Counted from the first letter of the stretch, positions 11,380-24,420 are shown. The stretch: 52,382 bases of DNA from Welwitschia mirabilis (GCA_051453625.1 JBOZIK010000001.1:61929139-61981520); one strand, 5' to 3'. Notes: generated by a model from the sequence alone, not told the origin. A program made the numbers and translations.

Positions 11380-12200
11380 TCATAAATATTTATCTGTTAT
11401 TCCTCCTTCTATTGTTCAACAAAAAATCTATCTTGAGAAAAATGCAAAACCTATTAGGAAACCATACAAAATATTAAATCCAGTACTTAGACAAGTACTT
11501 AAGAATAAAAATCATTAATTTTAGTCCCTTAACTATAATATGAAAAAAGGATGGGAAATGAAGAGTATGCATAGACTTTAGAAAACTAAATGGAGTCATG
11601 AAAAAGGATCATTTTCTCCTACACTTTCTTAACCAAATACTTGATAGAATTTAGGAACATGCTTTCTATTGCTTTTTAAATGGATATAATGGTTATAACT
11701 AGGTTTGCATAGATAACAAAAACTAAGCTAAAACAACTTTTAATTCACATTTTGGAATGTTTGCTTTTATACGAATGCCTTTTGGATTATGTGATGCTCC
11801 CAAAACTTTTCAATGTGCTATTCTAGGCATTTTCTAAAACTTGTTAGAGGACTCGATAGAAATATTTATGGATGACTTTTTAATCTTTGGAAAAACTTTT
11901 GATTAAATCTTAGAAATATTAGAAAAAGTCCTTGATCGATGTATAGAGTATGGCCTTTATTTAAGTTGGGAAAAGAGCTTATTTTTAGTTTAAAGTAAAA
12001 TTTTTCTAGGTCACCACATTTTTAGAAGAGGAATTAATATGGATCCTAAGAAGTTTGGTGTCATTTAGGACTTAACTCCTCCAACCAATGTTAAGCCACT
12101 TCGATCTTTCCTTAGATATTATGGTTTTTACCATCACTTCATATAATATTATGCTAAAATATATCAACCTCTATACTCCTTACTAGAAAAAGAAGCTAAA
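11380..12200 (+). pseudogene. Reverse transcriptase domain of E2
   Basis: The landmarks in order are: the N-terminal KIYLEKNAKPIRKPYK (about 11430-11470); MHRDFRKLNG-type sequence near 11570; an FYCFLNGYNGYN motif (about 11665-11700), where the usual first catalytic Asp (F-L-D-G-Y) is Asn; FGLCDAPKTFQ (about 11778-11815); and the Y-x-D-D box as FMDDF (11865-11879), which keeps both Asp residues. LGHHIF and PLRSFLRYYGFYHHF follow to about 12140. This is the canonical plant Ty3/gypsy RT order. Frameshifts and several TAG/TAA stops, mostly where CAG, CAA or TGG are expected, inactivate it. Confidence 0.9.
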
Positions 12201-12239
12201 TTTGATTTGAATATATCTTGTAACTTGATTTTGATAAAC

Positions 12240-12720
12240 TTAAACATAAACTGTCTTATGATCCTATTGTAATGGAACCTGATCGAGAAAATGATTTTGA
12301 GCTAATGTATGATGCTAGTATTTTTTTTTTTTTTTTTTTTTGGTGGGGAGGGGGCTTGGACAAAAATATAAAAATGATTTCAAAGTCATATCTTATCATA
12401 ATAAAAGATTATCCAAAGCTCAATCAAATTACTCAACTACTGAAAGAGAAATGTTAGTCATAATCTTTTACCTCAATACCCTTAGATATTATCTTTTAGG
12501 CTTTCACATAAATGTTTACATAGATCATGTGATGATTAAATTCCTAATGACTAAGAAAGATTCTAGTGCTAGGATGTTTAGATGGATTCTCTCAATGCAA
12601 GAATTCAATCTCACCATCATAGATAAGGCAGGAAAACACAACAATGTAGTAGACCACCTATCATGCCTTTCTTCTGATGATGATGATTTTTCTATTAGTG
12701 ATTCTTTTCTAGATGAATAA
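12240..12720 (+). pseudogene. RNase H domain of E2, disrupted by a T21/G-rich tract
   Basis: An open frame of 126 codons (12340-12720) carries ISYHNKRLSKAQSNYSTTERE, the retroelement RNase H signature around its conserved Glu. It continues with VYIDH (the Asp of the third catalytic motif), a W-LSMQEF-LTI segment and DHLSCLS at the end. Upstream, YDAS (about 12308-12319) is the first catalytic motif. Between them a run of 21 T (12321-12341) and a G-rich stretch replace the expected D-A-S-D-x-A-x-G-A-V-L-G-Q joint. E3 keeps normal sequence there (about 38365-38400), so the tract is specific to this copy. Confidence 0.85.
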
Positions 12721-12779
12721 CTATTTGTTGTATCTTCTACTCATACCCCTCCATGGTATGTTAATGTTGTTAATTATTT

Positions 12780-14112
12780 GGTTACTCTAAAAACACTACA
12801 ACATTAGAGTCACAATCAAAGAAAATGTTTTCTCCATAGGATAGATGACTACGAGTGGATAATGCCCCATCTTTATCGTAAGTGTAAGGATTAAATTATG
12901 AGAAAATGTTTATCAAATTAGGAACAATCTAATATCTTTCATCTTTATCATAGTAGTATTTGTGGTGGACATTTTAGCAGTTAGAAAATAGTCATGAAAA
13001 TTCTTCACTCCAGATTCTATTGACCTAGTCTTTTTTAAGACTCTTTTGATTATGTTAGAAGGTTTAGTGCATGTTAATGTTTTGGTAGCCTTTTATGATC
13101 ACAAGAAATTCTCCTCAAATCTATTCTTGAGTGTGAACCTTTTGAATATTTGGGAATCAATTTCATAGGCCCAGTTAAACCACCTTTTAAAGATAAAAAT
13201 TACATTTTAATGGCTATAGATTATGTAACTAAATAGGTTAAAGTAGTTTCTACTTTCTCAAATGATGCCTAAATAGTTTGTAACTTTGTTAGAACCCAAA
13301 TGATGCCTAAATAATTTGTAACTTTGTTAGAACTCAAATTTTTCAATGCTTTGGTTTTCCTTGAACAATCATTAGTAATTAGAAAACTCACTTCATCAAT
13401 GATATTTTTAGAAAACGTCTTTTATTCATGGGTATAAAACATAGAATATCTTGTGATTATCATTCTCAAACTAATGGATAAGATAAAAATCCTAATAGAG
13501 AAATCAAAAAAATGATTTAAAAGCTTGTCTTTACCAATAAAAAATCATGGATGTTTAAACTAAATGATGTTATTCAGGCTTGCATACAACTTGATGTACT
13601 TTATTTAGTTTTTCACCCTACGAACTTGTATATGGTAAAGTCTATGTTTTACCCATTTATGTTTGTTACAATTCCTATCGTTCTACACATCAACTTAATC
13701 TTTGGAATTTATAAGAAAATATTACAATTCATTTAGTCAATTAGATAATTTAGATAAAAAATGAAATCAAACTATTCATCGTCAACTTATTCACAAAGCC
13801 TAAAGTAAATTCAAGCATGATAAAAAGTTGATTCATAAGAACTTTGAACCTAGTTAACTAGTCTTGTTATACAACATTAGAGTGCATCTTCTACATAACA
13901 ATTTGACGTCAAAATGATTAGGTTCTTATGTTATTGATAAATTACATTTTAATGGCTCTATTAAGATTTTTGACTTAACCACTAAAGAAATTCAAAAAGT
14001 TAATAAAGAAAGGTTGAAAATATACGAGCAACTTTCTAATGTAAACATGATAGAAGAACTATCCTTAGAGATTCCCCTTGATGAGGAGAGCTTCTTCCTT
14101 ACCATTATCTAA
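12780..14112 (+). pseudogene. Integrase domain of E2
   Basis: The zinc-binding H-H-C-C region is partly visible (HLYHSSICGGHF, about 12938-12975, with RFYWPSLF near 13015). The catalytic core follows with FEYLGINFIGPVK, where the first catalytic Asp of 'G-[IV]-D-F-[MI]-G-P' is Asn (codon 13159-13161). Then come YILMAIDYVTK, the relic S-N-stop-K-THFIN of 'S-D-x-G-THF-N', and NREIKKM (about 13494-13516) carrying the catalytic Glu. Later sequence to about 14112 gives the C-terminal tail (FDLTTKEIQKVNKERLK). A 38-bp tandem duplication lies inside the core at 13260-13335. Multiple stops. Confidence 0.85.
13260..13335 (+). repeat. 38-bp tandem duplication inside the E2 integrase
   Basis: Units 13260-13297 and 13298-13335 differ at only two positions (G/A and C/T). 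The length is not a multiple of three, so the duplication itself shifts the frame. The near identity makes it younger than the general decay of the element. Confidence 0.9.
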
Positions 14113-15685
14113 ATTTTCTCTTAGGTTATTTCTTTAAAGGTTATTATGATGTCACTTGATCATCTTTCAAACATGACTTATGTATTTATTTCATTTCCAT
14201 GACTACTATTTGACTTGGGCATTTTATAGTGGTAAGATTAGATTCATCCAATCTTAAGACTTTCACACATCTATGAACTTCATTTTGAAGGAATATTCTT
14301 TCTTTCTTATGTTTTTCTCAATGATGAAAGGTCTTAAATTGTTTAAAGGTGTTCTTTCTATCTTTTATCTTATTACTTTTCCTTTGTCTTTTTAAGTGTT
14401 TGATCATGTGGAGTGTTTGTTTTGTGAAAAAAAAGGAAAGAGAAGAAAAGAGGAATAAAACCATGATTTCCTATCACAAGTACGCTGGGGCAAATTTTCT
14501 CGAGAGGGGCCTTTAGTAGTGTAATATGGTATCTATGAAAACTCCACTAGGAGGTCAATTGGCCATGCTTTATGAGTTCTTACTTCTCTAGCTATGGTTA
14601 CACTCCCCTCATCATGGATAATAAAATAATAAAAAATTTAAAGCTATAGGATCAGTGGTGTTCCTGGTATCATTAGAGGCATTGCTTGTTTCTTAGACTC
14701 TTACTATTTCCACATGATCATTTTAGTTTAGTGTTTGTTTTGAAATGTAAGGAGGTGAGTTCATTTTTTAGCAACTATTTGATCTTATCATTTATTATTT
14801 AAATCATTTAATTTTTAGCATCGTCATAACCATTTTCTTATTAAATGGAATTTTACTTATTTATACAATTAGTCATGCATTATTAAAATCAAGTGATGTT
14901 ATGATTTCTTTCATAGGAATCTACTAGGTTAAAATTTAGGGTAGGTAAGCTATCTTTTTTATGTTCCTTATGTCCATGCTTTTTGTTTTCTTTGTTTTTC
15001 AAGTTTGTTATTTCAAAGTCATTTTTATATTTTCTTATCATGTTAAAACCTTAACATTTAATGGTTTTCTTATCTAGTTTTCAAAAAAAAAAGTTAATTT
15101 TTTATTTAGATGAGTTTTCTTACAACTTTTTTAATGATCATTTTTAGTCTTTTGGAGTTCTAAATAATGTTCATAATCATTTTTTTCAAGGCATATTTGT
15201 TGGGCATTCATGGATCTAGTTCATCCTAATTAGCACATTTTCATTGTCTACTCCTTTGATGTTTATTTAGAATATTTTGTACATCTCTATTTTTCAATTT
15301 TGACATTTCTACACTTATCTTTGTACTCAATGTCTCAAATGTCAAAATTCAAAAATACCCATTGTCCATCTTCTCGTTTAGACATACTAATTCTAATTGT
15401 TTTACTTCATTTGCCAATATGGAATGTATTATTTTTCTTAAGGGAGGGCAGAACTCATTTTTAGGACACATTTTTATAATTTTTTGGGTTATTCTAGAGA
15501 TTTCATGAGACATAATTTTTACACATGATGTGTTACATGTTATTTTTTACTATGTGATAAGTTTGATATTATTTATAAGCTTGTTTTATAATTTTTAATT
15601 TGAGTTTTTTAAAGACAATTTGGCTCATAATTGTAGTTTTTCACCTATTTTTATTAGGGATTAACAAAGATTGAGTTGGAGGCTA
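14113..15685 (+). other. E2 post-pol untranslated region and polypurine tract
   Basis: No open frame of note. A stretch at about 14500-14690, with relatively high GC, is conserved on the minus strand in E3 (about 29510-29700), including CACTCCCCTCATCATG and GATCAGTGGTGTTC. At 14241-14248 GATTCATC marks the site matching the hAT target in E3. A GGGAGGGCAG tract lies at about 15443, and the bases just before the LTR (GAGTTGGAGGCTA, 15673-15685) serve as the probable polypurine tract. The 3' ORF found in E1 and E3 is missing here. Confidence 0.6.
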
Positions 15686-16862
15686 TGATGTGCTACCAAA
15701 TTGTATGTATTTAATGGGAGAGTTGATGAATGATCACTTAAACGTAATTCTTGGTATTTTTAGAAGCATTTGAGGCACATTATAATGCTTAGTGCAAAAA
15801 CGAAAGATCAATAATGCTAGAGGTTAGCTTCTTTTGAGTTGGAAAGATAAAGAGGACTATCGTGCCCTCTATTATTCCTACAACAAGTAAGATGACAGCA
15901 CTATATAAGCCACATGAAAATGCTAATGTGGACTAGAGGCAGAACCACTAAAGTCATCTTTTCTAAAGGGGTGTTATCTACATGGTCATCCCCATGACAT
16001 GCAGGATGAGAAATAATAATGCATGTATCATCTCCCCTTGGTCATCCCAATGACAGTCAGTATGACATCTGAAACAGTCAGTTAACTTTCATCTATTTAA
16101 TTCATTTCTTTATTTGATTTAAGTGTGTTATTTAGTGCATTTTATTTGATGGTTTTTCCTTCTTGTTATATAAATAAATCTTCCCTTAACCTTCCTATTT
16201 ATATTCAATGCACTAGAAATTCTCATAACAGGAGATCGAAAGGCACTAGATCTATCTTGTAAGTTGCAAAAATATGTCTCCTTGGAGAAGGGTTATGCAT
16301 CCTCTATTGAGGCACAGCTATTTCGTAACTTAGATGATGGTTTAATTCTTAATACAAAACTCTATTTCATTTATGCATTTATATTTTTTAATCTTTCTTA
16401 TGATCTATGTTATTCTTGATTCAGTGACAGTCTTATTTATGATATAGGTCTTAAGGGCAAACTTTATTAAGGTTGATGTAAGTAGTTAACAATAATTTTT
16501 GCATTATATTTTATTCGACTCACCTGATAGCCTAAGTTGGTCTCGGTTAATGATAGTCTTCTTGGCTAATTTAGGTTATACAGGCTCGAGCTTCTTGACA
16601 AGTCAATTTGAAAATCAGAGAGGTGTTGATCTAGGCTAAGTTGCATTTGCATTACATTACATGTTATTTTTCTACATTGTTTTTAAGTTTAGGATATGGT
16701 ATTTCTTTGGAAATCATTTATCCTTCTTTTCTTGCATGCTTTCACTGGGTTTACAACATTTGGATCACTCTCATTATACTAGAGTATCATATTTTACAAT
16801 ATACATTTTAATTAACAGGATTTAGTAAGACATAAAGGATTATAAAAATACGCACTATAACA
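15686..16862 (+). repeat. 3' LTR of E2
   Basis: It starts TGATGTGCTACC and ends at CACTATAACA. At 1177 bp it contains palindrome modules at 15857-15898, 15974-16010 and 16026-16066; the last two fall in the part hidden by Ns in the 5' LTR. Divergence from the 5' LTR, judged by eye, is well over one base in ten, so the insertion is old. Confidence 0.88.
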
Positions 16863-17039
16863 TTACCAAAGTATTATTTTATCTTCATGCCATATTAATC
16901 TTCTTACACTTCTGCACTATGTTCTTCTAATATTGATTCTTTATATCATTGTATGTCTGCTAATTAAAATTACCTTCTATTCCATTCTTTTCTTGACATA
17001 TTTACTTCTTTAGTTTATAACATTCATGCATATATGATA

Positions 17040-18400
17040 TGTTCTTCTTTAAAGGTTTTTTAAATCTCATCTTACATATTTATTTACACTTGAATTTTTA
17101 CATGTTAGGATCCTTAAACTTTAGTAAATAATATATTTTAATGATATAAATACTATGTTTATTATGAGAATGTTATTAAACATGCTTTATCCTTATAGTC
17201 TTCATAATGTTATTGGAAAGAATTAATACTTGATTTATTTGTTATAGGTCATTTCGAGCTATCCAATTTTCACAAAGATGAATAGCTTAATAGGACTATT
17301 TCCACTATCTATAATATTAGTACTAATGGATTTCTTAGGAGAAACATATCTCAGAAGAACTGGATTACTAAATAATTCATAGATTACCAAGTTGATCTTA
17401 TAGTATGGAACTAAAGTTGGTCTAATAGCGAAAGAACCATACTAGATACTAAGAAGATTTGGGAGTACATATCTAGATCCTATTTCCCAAGGAAATTCAA
17501 CAATGATTATTTATTATTAACATGAAAATACTATACATGTACCAATATAATTCATAGCTCTATTCAAGACTATAAATGAAAAGCCTTCCCCAATGTTGAA
17601 ACATCTAATTTGTAGATTCATTCTTTGAACATTCCATATTCTAGCTATTTATATTCATATTTTCTATGGCCATGATGTGGGATTATCTTATCATGAAGTT
17701 ATAAGCCTCTTTCCTTCCTTCTTAGATATGATGAAATAATTGTGACATGATCCATTTGGCTTGCTAAACCTAGATATTTATTCTACACTTAACTAATATT
17801 TTTTGAAGTGTTTACATTATTAGTAAATGGGCTTTGATTTGTGATTGAATTTATGTTTTATTTCATCATTGATATCATTGTGATTTCTAGTTTTGTAATA
17901 GCACATTTTGAATGTTCTTTCATATTAATCACTTAGATTTATTTCTTTAATGTATTACTAAGTTTAAAATGATTAATGTATTGGTGTTTATGACATCCTG
18001 CATGCTATCCTAGTGTTTCTTACATTTCATTATAAGATGTAAGATTTTAAAACTTATTTCTTTCACAAATTTTAGAACCTATAGTGAATAATTTATTAGC
18101 TATCTATAAGCTTATTTTGTACTCAACATAATGTCTTTAACTTAACTTTAACATAATAATTTAATAATTAGCAATATTAACCTAAAATATACTATGGTAT
18201 GCAAAAGGGTAGTGGAAAGGATTATTTTACTTAACTTTAGTATCACTACCTATGAAAGAATTTTAAATTTCTAACCCATCATTTTATGTTAACTTTCTCT
18301 TGAATTGAATTCTAATGAAGTTGAAAGTGAAAAATTCTATTCATTAACTTATCTTACTCCTATGAGAGATAAAAATAAATATAATATTTTTTTAGATTAA
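17040..18400 (+). repeat. Orphan repeat, partner of 47930-49060
   Basis: This stretch aligns in the same orientation with 47930-49060. The best-kept part is GATTATCTTATCATGAAGTT onward at about 17681, almost identical to about 48512. In both copies some segments keep a shared reading frame (for example NISTNG/NISTIG near 17320/48155, and GLSYHEVISL/GLSHHEVISL near 17678/48510), which suggests former coding sequence of unknown kind. The partner lies just upstream of the E4 primer site, so it may alternatively be part of the E4 LTR. I recognise no domain. Confidence 0.55.
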
Positions 18401-21400
18401 TAATTAGTTATGATGCTAAGGTAAATTCATCCAAAAAATATTAAATCATTTCAAAATTTCTTTGGTCTTCATCCAAAAATATAAATATATTATTTATATG
18501 CTATAAATGGGTGAAATACTCATAATTAATTATGAGCTGATACCTTTTATCCATTTGTCTTAGAAAAAATGTTTTCTTATGAAATTTTTCATACCCTTTA
18601 TAGTAAAGACAAATAAGTATGAAAACATTGAGTTCCTATATAAAACCTTATTTGAACTCCTAAAAGATCATTCACTTTAGCCATTGAACAAGATAACATA
18701 AGAACATAATAATTTTGCAGTGTTTTTATTCATTTATTTTAAAAAAAGAAAAAAACGAATAAAGGAATCAATTTTCTTTAAATTTTTCTCTAAATATTAT
18801 TAATTCAAAGTGTTATATAACTAACTTATATCTAATTTTAAAGCTACTCCTTTTAATTTATTTTGTGTTTCCAATCACATAATCTCTTACAATATAAACA
18901 TATGATTAATAATATATCTTTTTTAATAAAAATTCCTTAAAGTTATAATATTAATTAAGGAAAAAACTTCTTTAAAATGTTCAACCATCAATATCAACAT
19001 AGTTTTAACACGACACATAAGCTGACATATACACTTTGATGTCAATTGCATTATTATTTTTAGAAAGGGCACCATCCAAGTGATATTAAAAAATAAAAAA
19101 AAATTACCAGTTTTCTAGCAATCCTTCATCACTCTAAAAAGAGCACTACCTACTATTTCTTATTAATATTTAAAAAATCTCACAAAATGTATTGTACTTC
19201 TTTGAAGTCAAGCATTTGTACTTTAGATTTGATCCTTTTCATTCATCATCTTATTAACAACATCTTTCATCATGTCCTTCACTTATCTATTCATTGAGAA
19301 GATTTTTAAAATACATGTTATTATTGTTATAAACTATATTATTTATAATTTAAACCCATTTGAAAAATTACTATTAGTGTAATTGGCATTCATGTTAAAA
19401 GATTCTAGGAAGTACTACACTTTAATTTCATAGGAGTTTTGGAGATTCTTTCCTATTAAGTTTTAAAATTTTGCAAAAGAGTATTTTAAGGATTTTAAGG
19501 TAGTAAACAAATAATGATATATATTCTTCCTCTTCTCCTATTATTTATAGATTTAATATCATAGATAAATATGATGTAATCTATAGAGAATATGTGGTCT
19601 TGCATGCTATTTATTGGTTCTCCACCATCACTAAAATGTCTTTATAGAATATTAATAGAATCTACAACCTTTTCTTTTACAAAAAATGGATAAGATAAAT
19701 ATCTCTTACTTAATTCGTTAATCAGATATGAATCATAACTTTAATAATAATTAATTAATTATATGTTTCATAAAGATAAGTTATTATAACTAATTAATAG
19801 TTAAAGAATATTCAATTTTCATTTAATTAGTTCATCTATAGAATTATGTTATGAAATTTAATCAATGTCTTAAGTTTCTTCAACTACTAAAAAAATAAAT
19901 CATGTCTTGAACTCTTGTTAGATGTTTGAATTTTTATTTTCATCAAAAGATTGTCAAATATGTCAAGAGATATATATGTTGAAAATACATAATCTGTAAT
20001 TTTTTCATAATTTGGATGTGATGATAACATTCTACACATTTGATTGTCTTTCATGGATATTTTTATAAATAATACCAATTAATAATGCTAATTCTCTTAG
20101 GGCCCAAGGTGTAACAAGTAGAAGTGTTAAATGCCTTATTTATTTTTTATTACTATTTTAGACATCTTAATCATTATAAGCATAAGTGAGCTAACACCCT
20201 TAGTGAGCATTCCTTTTGACATAAGAAAATTATCATTCTTTATAGTAACATTTCATGGAAAAGTACATCAAATATGTAAATTTCATTCATGATTTCTAGA
20301 ATGCTATTCTAGGTAAGCATATGTATAATATGAACTTATACATAAAAGACATCCATAATTAATAATTAAAAACCTTAATTATGATTAGAATTTTTCTAAT
20401 ATTTGATGTAATAAATATTTAAGTTAAAAGACAATTGTAGTAATATAAGAAGAAGACTAAAGATTTTTAATAATTTCTTTATGAGTAAAAAAAAATTCTA
20501 CAAGGAAATTTCTATGACTAAATCCTCAATAGTAAGATTTATGATCAAATGTAAAGGTTTATTTAAGATCATTTCCATATATTTCTATCTAACAAGTACT
20601 TCATTGTTAAGACTCATAATCTAAGAAAAGAAAGTTGAAAATTTTGTTTTGAAAATTTTTGTAACAAGAAAATTCCTATGGAAAAATTTTTAATATTAAA
20701 TAATAATTATAATCTATCTAGTCAAGAGTTTATTAAATTCTACAAAGAGTATAAAGTAATTTTAAATATTTTTCTTGTTAAATTATGTAAGAACATTCCA
20801 ACAACAATTTCTCCAAATGATCCAATTAAAGAAATCTTAATATGCTATAAGAAATATGTTTAAAGGGTGCATGGAACAAGTTATTAAAAATGGCAAAAAG
20901 AAATGTCTTATGCTAGAAAAATTCATAGGGGAAAATTTTACATCCCAGAGAGTCTTGATCATTTTCTAATATATATAAATCCTTTATTATGTTAAAAGTG
21001 TTTCATTTAGATGTTATTATTGATCTTATTTATGGTAGCTCAAATTCCTAGACTTTATTAGGAAATAAATCTTTATGATTATGAAGAAAGATTCATTTAA
21101 TGTAGCATTGGGAGTTGTAAAATTCCTATTCTAATTATTACACTCACTTTATGTGAATGGTAATAATTAAGAGATCTTAGAAAAATATATATCTCAACAT
21201 TAGTAAATATTTTCTAAAATAGAATTTATTGCATAAGAATTTAGATCAATACTATAAGAAAGGGATTGTATTTTTCCCCCTTGAAATTTAATATAAGTCA
21301 AAGGATTTGATCTAGAACCAAATTAATAGCCTTTCAAACTTAAATAATTTTAATAATTATGAGCTCTTTTAGAATGTAATCATCTTTTTTAGCTAATTTT

Positions 21401-21640
21401 TAGAGAGTATTTCAACCCTATTTTGAATATGTTATATAAGATATTTAAGAAGGATTCATATGTTTAGGCTCAAAAGAGAATTATCTTTCATAATTTAAGG
21501 TGTATCAATTTATGTATTTAAGTTACATATGCAATCTATCTATGAAGAATTTAAAGGAAAGATGTTATAAGATAAAATAAATATCAAGAAAATCTCAAAG
21601 TATAAACCATGGATTTATTTATTAGCATTCATCATGTCTT
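18401..21640. other. AT-rich sequence with no recognised gene
   Basis: Only short open frames occur (for example 19887-20078 minus and 20678-20863 plus), with AT-driven composition and no domain I recognise. TGTAACAAGTAG at about 20110 is a possible copia LTR start but is unsupported by a convincing second copy. Confidence 0.4.
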
Positions 21641-22143
21641 AGAAAAAATCCAAAGATTGAATATAACTTCTTAATAATAAGTTATTAAAATTTATTAAGA
21701 AATTATTAACTTGATTTAGTGAAACATAAAACATGATTTCATATCAACACTAAAAGTTGCATTCTTTCATATTTAACAAAGTTCCTTTAAATGAAAAACA
21801 TTCATTTCATTTAAAGTAATCAATCAACTAATCAATTGATCCATTGAACTGTGAAGAACACTTAAAGACAAGAATTCTAAATTAGCCATTTAATCAGGTG
21901 TTTTGATTAAAACCACCTACCTAAATAGCATAATCATAATGTTCATTCATTGTATTCCATTTTAATGAAATAAGCGTGTTTGTAAATTTATACAAGAATT
22001 ATTATAATATGATTCTTATTAGTTAATTTTGAAAATGATGTTTTCTTTTACTAAGTTAATTATTGTTTTTATCACTTCTTCTATTAAAATCACAAAACAC
22101 TTAAATATTTTACATAAATTCAGTTGCACTCTATTTTCCAACA
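21640..22143 (+). repeat. End of a Ty1/copia-type 5' LTR
   Basis: The stretch ends in TTTTCCAACA directly before an initiator-Met primer site, the standard LTR-primer junction of copia elements. The same stretch recurs at about 45130-45595 (for example CATTTCATTT and the CCACCTACC/GGTAGGTGG region), followed there by a worn primer site. The LTR start is not defined. Confidence 0.6.
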
Positions 22144-22155
22144 TGGTATCAGAGC
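22144..22155 (+). promoter_or_regulatory. Primer-binding site, tRNA-iMet type (copia)
   Basis: TGGTATCAGAGC is an exact match to the complement of the plant initiator-Met tRNA 3' end, the usual primer of Ty1/copia elements. It directly follows an LTR-like ...CCAACA end. Confidence 0.85.
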
Positions 22156-24410
22156 TATAGTTTCATCCTAAAACACACTAGTGGAGAAGTTTTAAAGTTA
22201 TTGTAAAGGAAGAATCTCCCAAACTCTAATCTTAATATCTAAGTAATTTAAAAAATGTTAAAAAGATTAATAAAACTAATTCTTATGCATTTATAAAACA
22301 ATTTGTAACTCTTGATATTAAAAAATCATTATTTTAATAATTTCATTAACAAATAATAAACCAAATAGAAGTTATGTTGAAGGTTGTGTTCAAATAATTC
22401 AATAATGATTCATTAAAAATAAAAATATATAAGAAGGAAAGAAGTAAGATAATTTTATTATCTAGTAATAAGGTCTTGCATTAAAGAGTTAAAGTAATCA
22501 AATCAGGAGAAAACCAAGCTTGAAGAAGTAGTTTCATACTTTGCAAAAAGCTTAAGATTAATTCTCTATGATTCCAGTTAATAAAACCAAAGAAATAGAC
22601 TAAAACCATTGATTTTAAGATCAAAAGGATTGAGAAGCAATTGTCTAACTATAAAATACTAAGGTTTGAGAAATGATTCCACATGGTACATAAATCATTG
22701 AGATTGTAAATGATGGAGAGATAAAATGGATGAATGTCAATTAATAAATGATATAATACTAGTAAGGTAGAATTGTTCTACAAAGATCTATCACAGTACA
22801 TAGTGATGAAATTACAAATCTAAAATATAAAAAACATTATTAATGCATTATCATTTCTTATTAATGAAAATAAAAAAGAAAATATTCATTTGTAAATAAA
22901 CTAGATCATCCTTAGCCTAAGATGAAATACAAAGACTTATCTAAAGTGTTTCATTTATAACTCAAGACAAAATGTAAATTGTTACTTCCCCCTACTTATT
23001 TTTTTTAAGATACTAATAATGACATAGTATAAGTTTGATTAATATACCTATTTTTTCCTTAAATAAAAATATTTTAAAATTCTAAAATCCAAGTAACATA
23101 CTTTAGTAAAATTAACATTGAAGAAATTTTCAAATAGATTTAAGGGTAGAATTCAAAAAAATTATAAGATAATTTGAAATCACACTAGAGTTACTAATAA
23201 AAATGGCTAATACATTAAAACAATTTTATTTTTACCCTGATATAGAGCGAGCTTTCTTTCACACTCTTAAGGCAGATTTATAGAGCAAGTTTAGCATTTT
23301 ATAATTTAAATAGTATAAATGTCAACATTCTTTATTCTTCTTTTTCTATTTATGATCTTTGTCCATTTTCTATGGCATCTTGTCATTGAAACTAAGAGTA
23401 TGTGTTAAGTAACTAAAAATCAAAAACATTCAAACTAGGGTATTTTACAATATAAGAATCTATAATAATATCTTAAATGTCTTAGAAGAAATTAATACAA
23501 TTCTTATTTTTATTTTATAAGGCATCTTACATCTTCTATTTAGTTCCTTAATTCTAATGCTAAATTCTATGTACAGGGTTAAAATTGTAGGCCTTAATAA
23601 ATTCTCTTTGATTTCAATGCCTAAGTTGTGAAGAGGCATATGACTTTTTGAGTTAATAACTTGTTATGTTGAAATGATAATCATTCAAAAAGGTATTGAT
23701 TATGAAAGGCACAAACTCACTAGAAAATTACATCATATCATGTTTGTTAGTTTTGCCAAAACACTTGATATCAAGTGTGATAAACAAAGATGCATCTACC
23801 TTACAAGGAATTGGATATTAAGTACATGTTTCTTTATAAAATGCCAAAATGACCATTTTATTAGTATTAAAAAGCCTTTCTTATTACAAATATTTAATCA
23901 TTTTTTGGCAAGTTCATCAAGTTACTTTTTACTTAAATCATGCCTTGTGCTAAAATAACAAGTCCATGGCAATAACTTTACTTGTTTGATCATGATTTTT
24001 GAAATAAAACAAAGAAATATTTCTTATTTTAGTCAATCATTATGATCTAATCTTGGTAACAAAGAAATATAAAAGGTTTCAAAGATGTTATTAAAAAGGC
24101 ATGTTTATATCATAGTGCTATGTTGTATTTACTAGTAGTATTATTTGAATGAACCACTCCTAAGAAGCATTTTTTATTAACCATGATTAGATTAATCTTT
24201 TATTATTATCTTAATCCAAATAATTTAAAGAAAGAAATTAAGTTTTTAAACAAAATTTTAAATACATTAGTAATATAAGATTTTAAACACTTAAAATGCT
24301 AATAGACAAATCCAAAGATAAGGCTATTACAATGTCAAAATAGAGTAAAACGATAGTATGATATTAAAACAAGGTCATGAAAGTACTACCATATCTAATT
24401 CTTTTAGCTT
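22156..24410 (+). pseudogene. Degenerate copia internal region
   Basis: About 2.25 kb separates the primer site from a purine tract, roughly half of a normal copia interior, so much is deleted. Most of it has no readable domain. An open frame at 23674-23958 contains AKTLDIK and, 40 residues on, a lysine- and phenylalanine-rich segment. This could be the C-terminal RNase H part (usual motifs KHIDIR and ADIFTKPL), but the match is poor. I would not call any gene here with certainty. Confidence 0.35.
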
Positions 24411-24420
24411 AAAGAGAGGG
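24411..24420 (+). other. Candidate copia polypurine tract
   Basis: AAAGAGAGGG sits directly before TGTTACACC, a typical purine tract plus LTR start. A 3' LTR beginning at 24421 would be interrupted at 24918 by E3. The match of its beginning to the 5' LTR could not be confirmed. Confidence 0.4.

Larger units (their letters stand above)
5871..16862 (+). mobile_element. Athila-like Ty3/gypsy LTR retrotransposon E2, near complete but decayed
   Basis: Two direct repeats (5871-7706 and 15686-16862) both begin TGATGTGCTACCAAATTGTA and flank a tRNA-Asp-type primer site, gag, protease, RT, RNase H and integrase in the Ty3/gypsy order (integrase last). The tRNA-Asp primer site and the E1/E3 relatives carrying an env-position ORF point to the Athila lineage; this is inferred from motifs, not a phylogeny. 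All coding frames are broken. The flanks are CATTAT (5865-5870) and CATTAC (16861-16866), a possible worn target duplication that overlaps the LTR end by two bases, so it is not secure. N runs in the 5' LTR and gag leave room for misjoining. E2 lacks the 3' ORF seen in E1 and E3. Confidence 0.85.

Noticed and set aside
5865-16866. CATTAT/CATTAC as a definite E2 target duplication
   Set aside because: It overlaps the LTR end by two bases and has a mismatch, so it is only a possibility.
22144-22155. Possible tRNA-Met gene fragment
   Set aside because: Only the 12 bases complementary to the tRNA 3' end are present, directly after an LTR end; this is a retroelement primer site.
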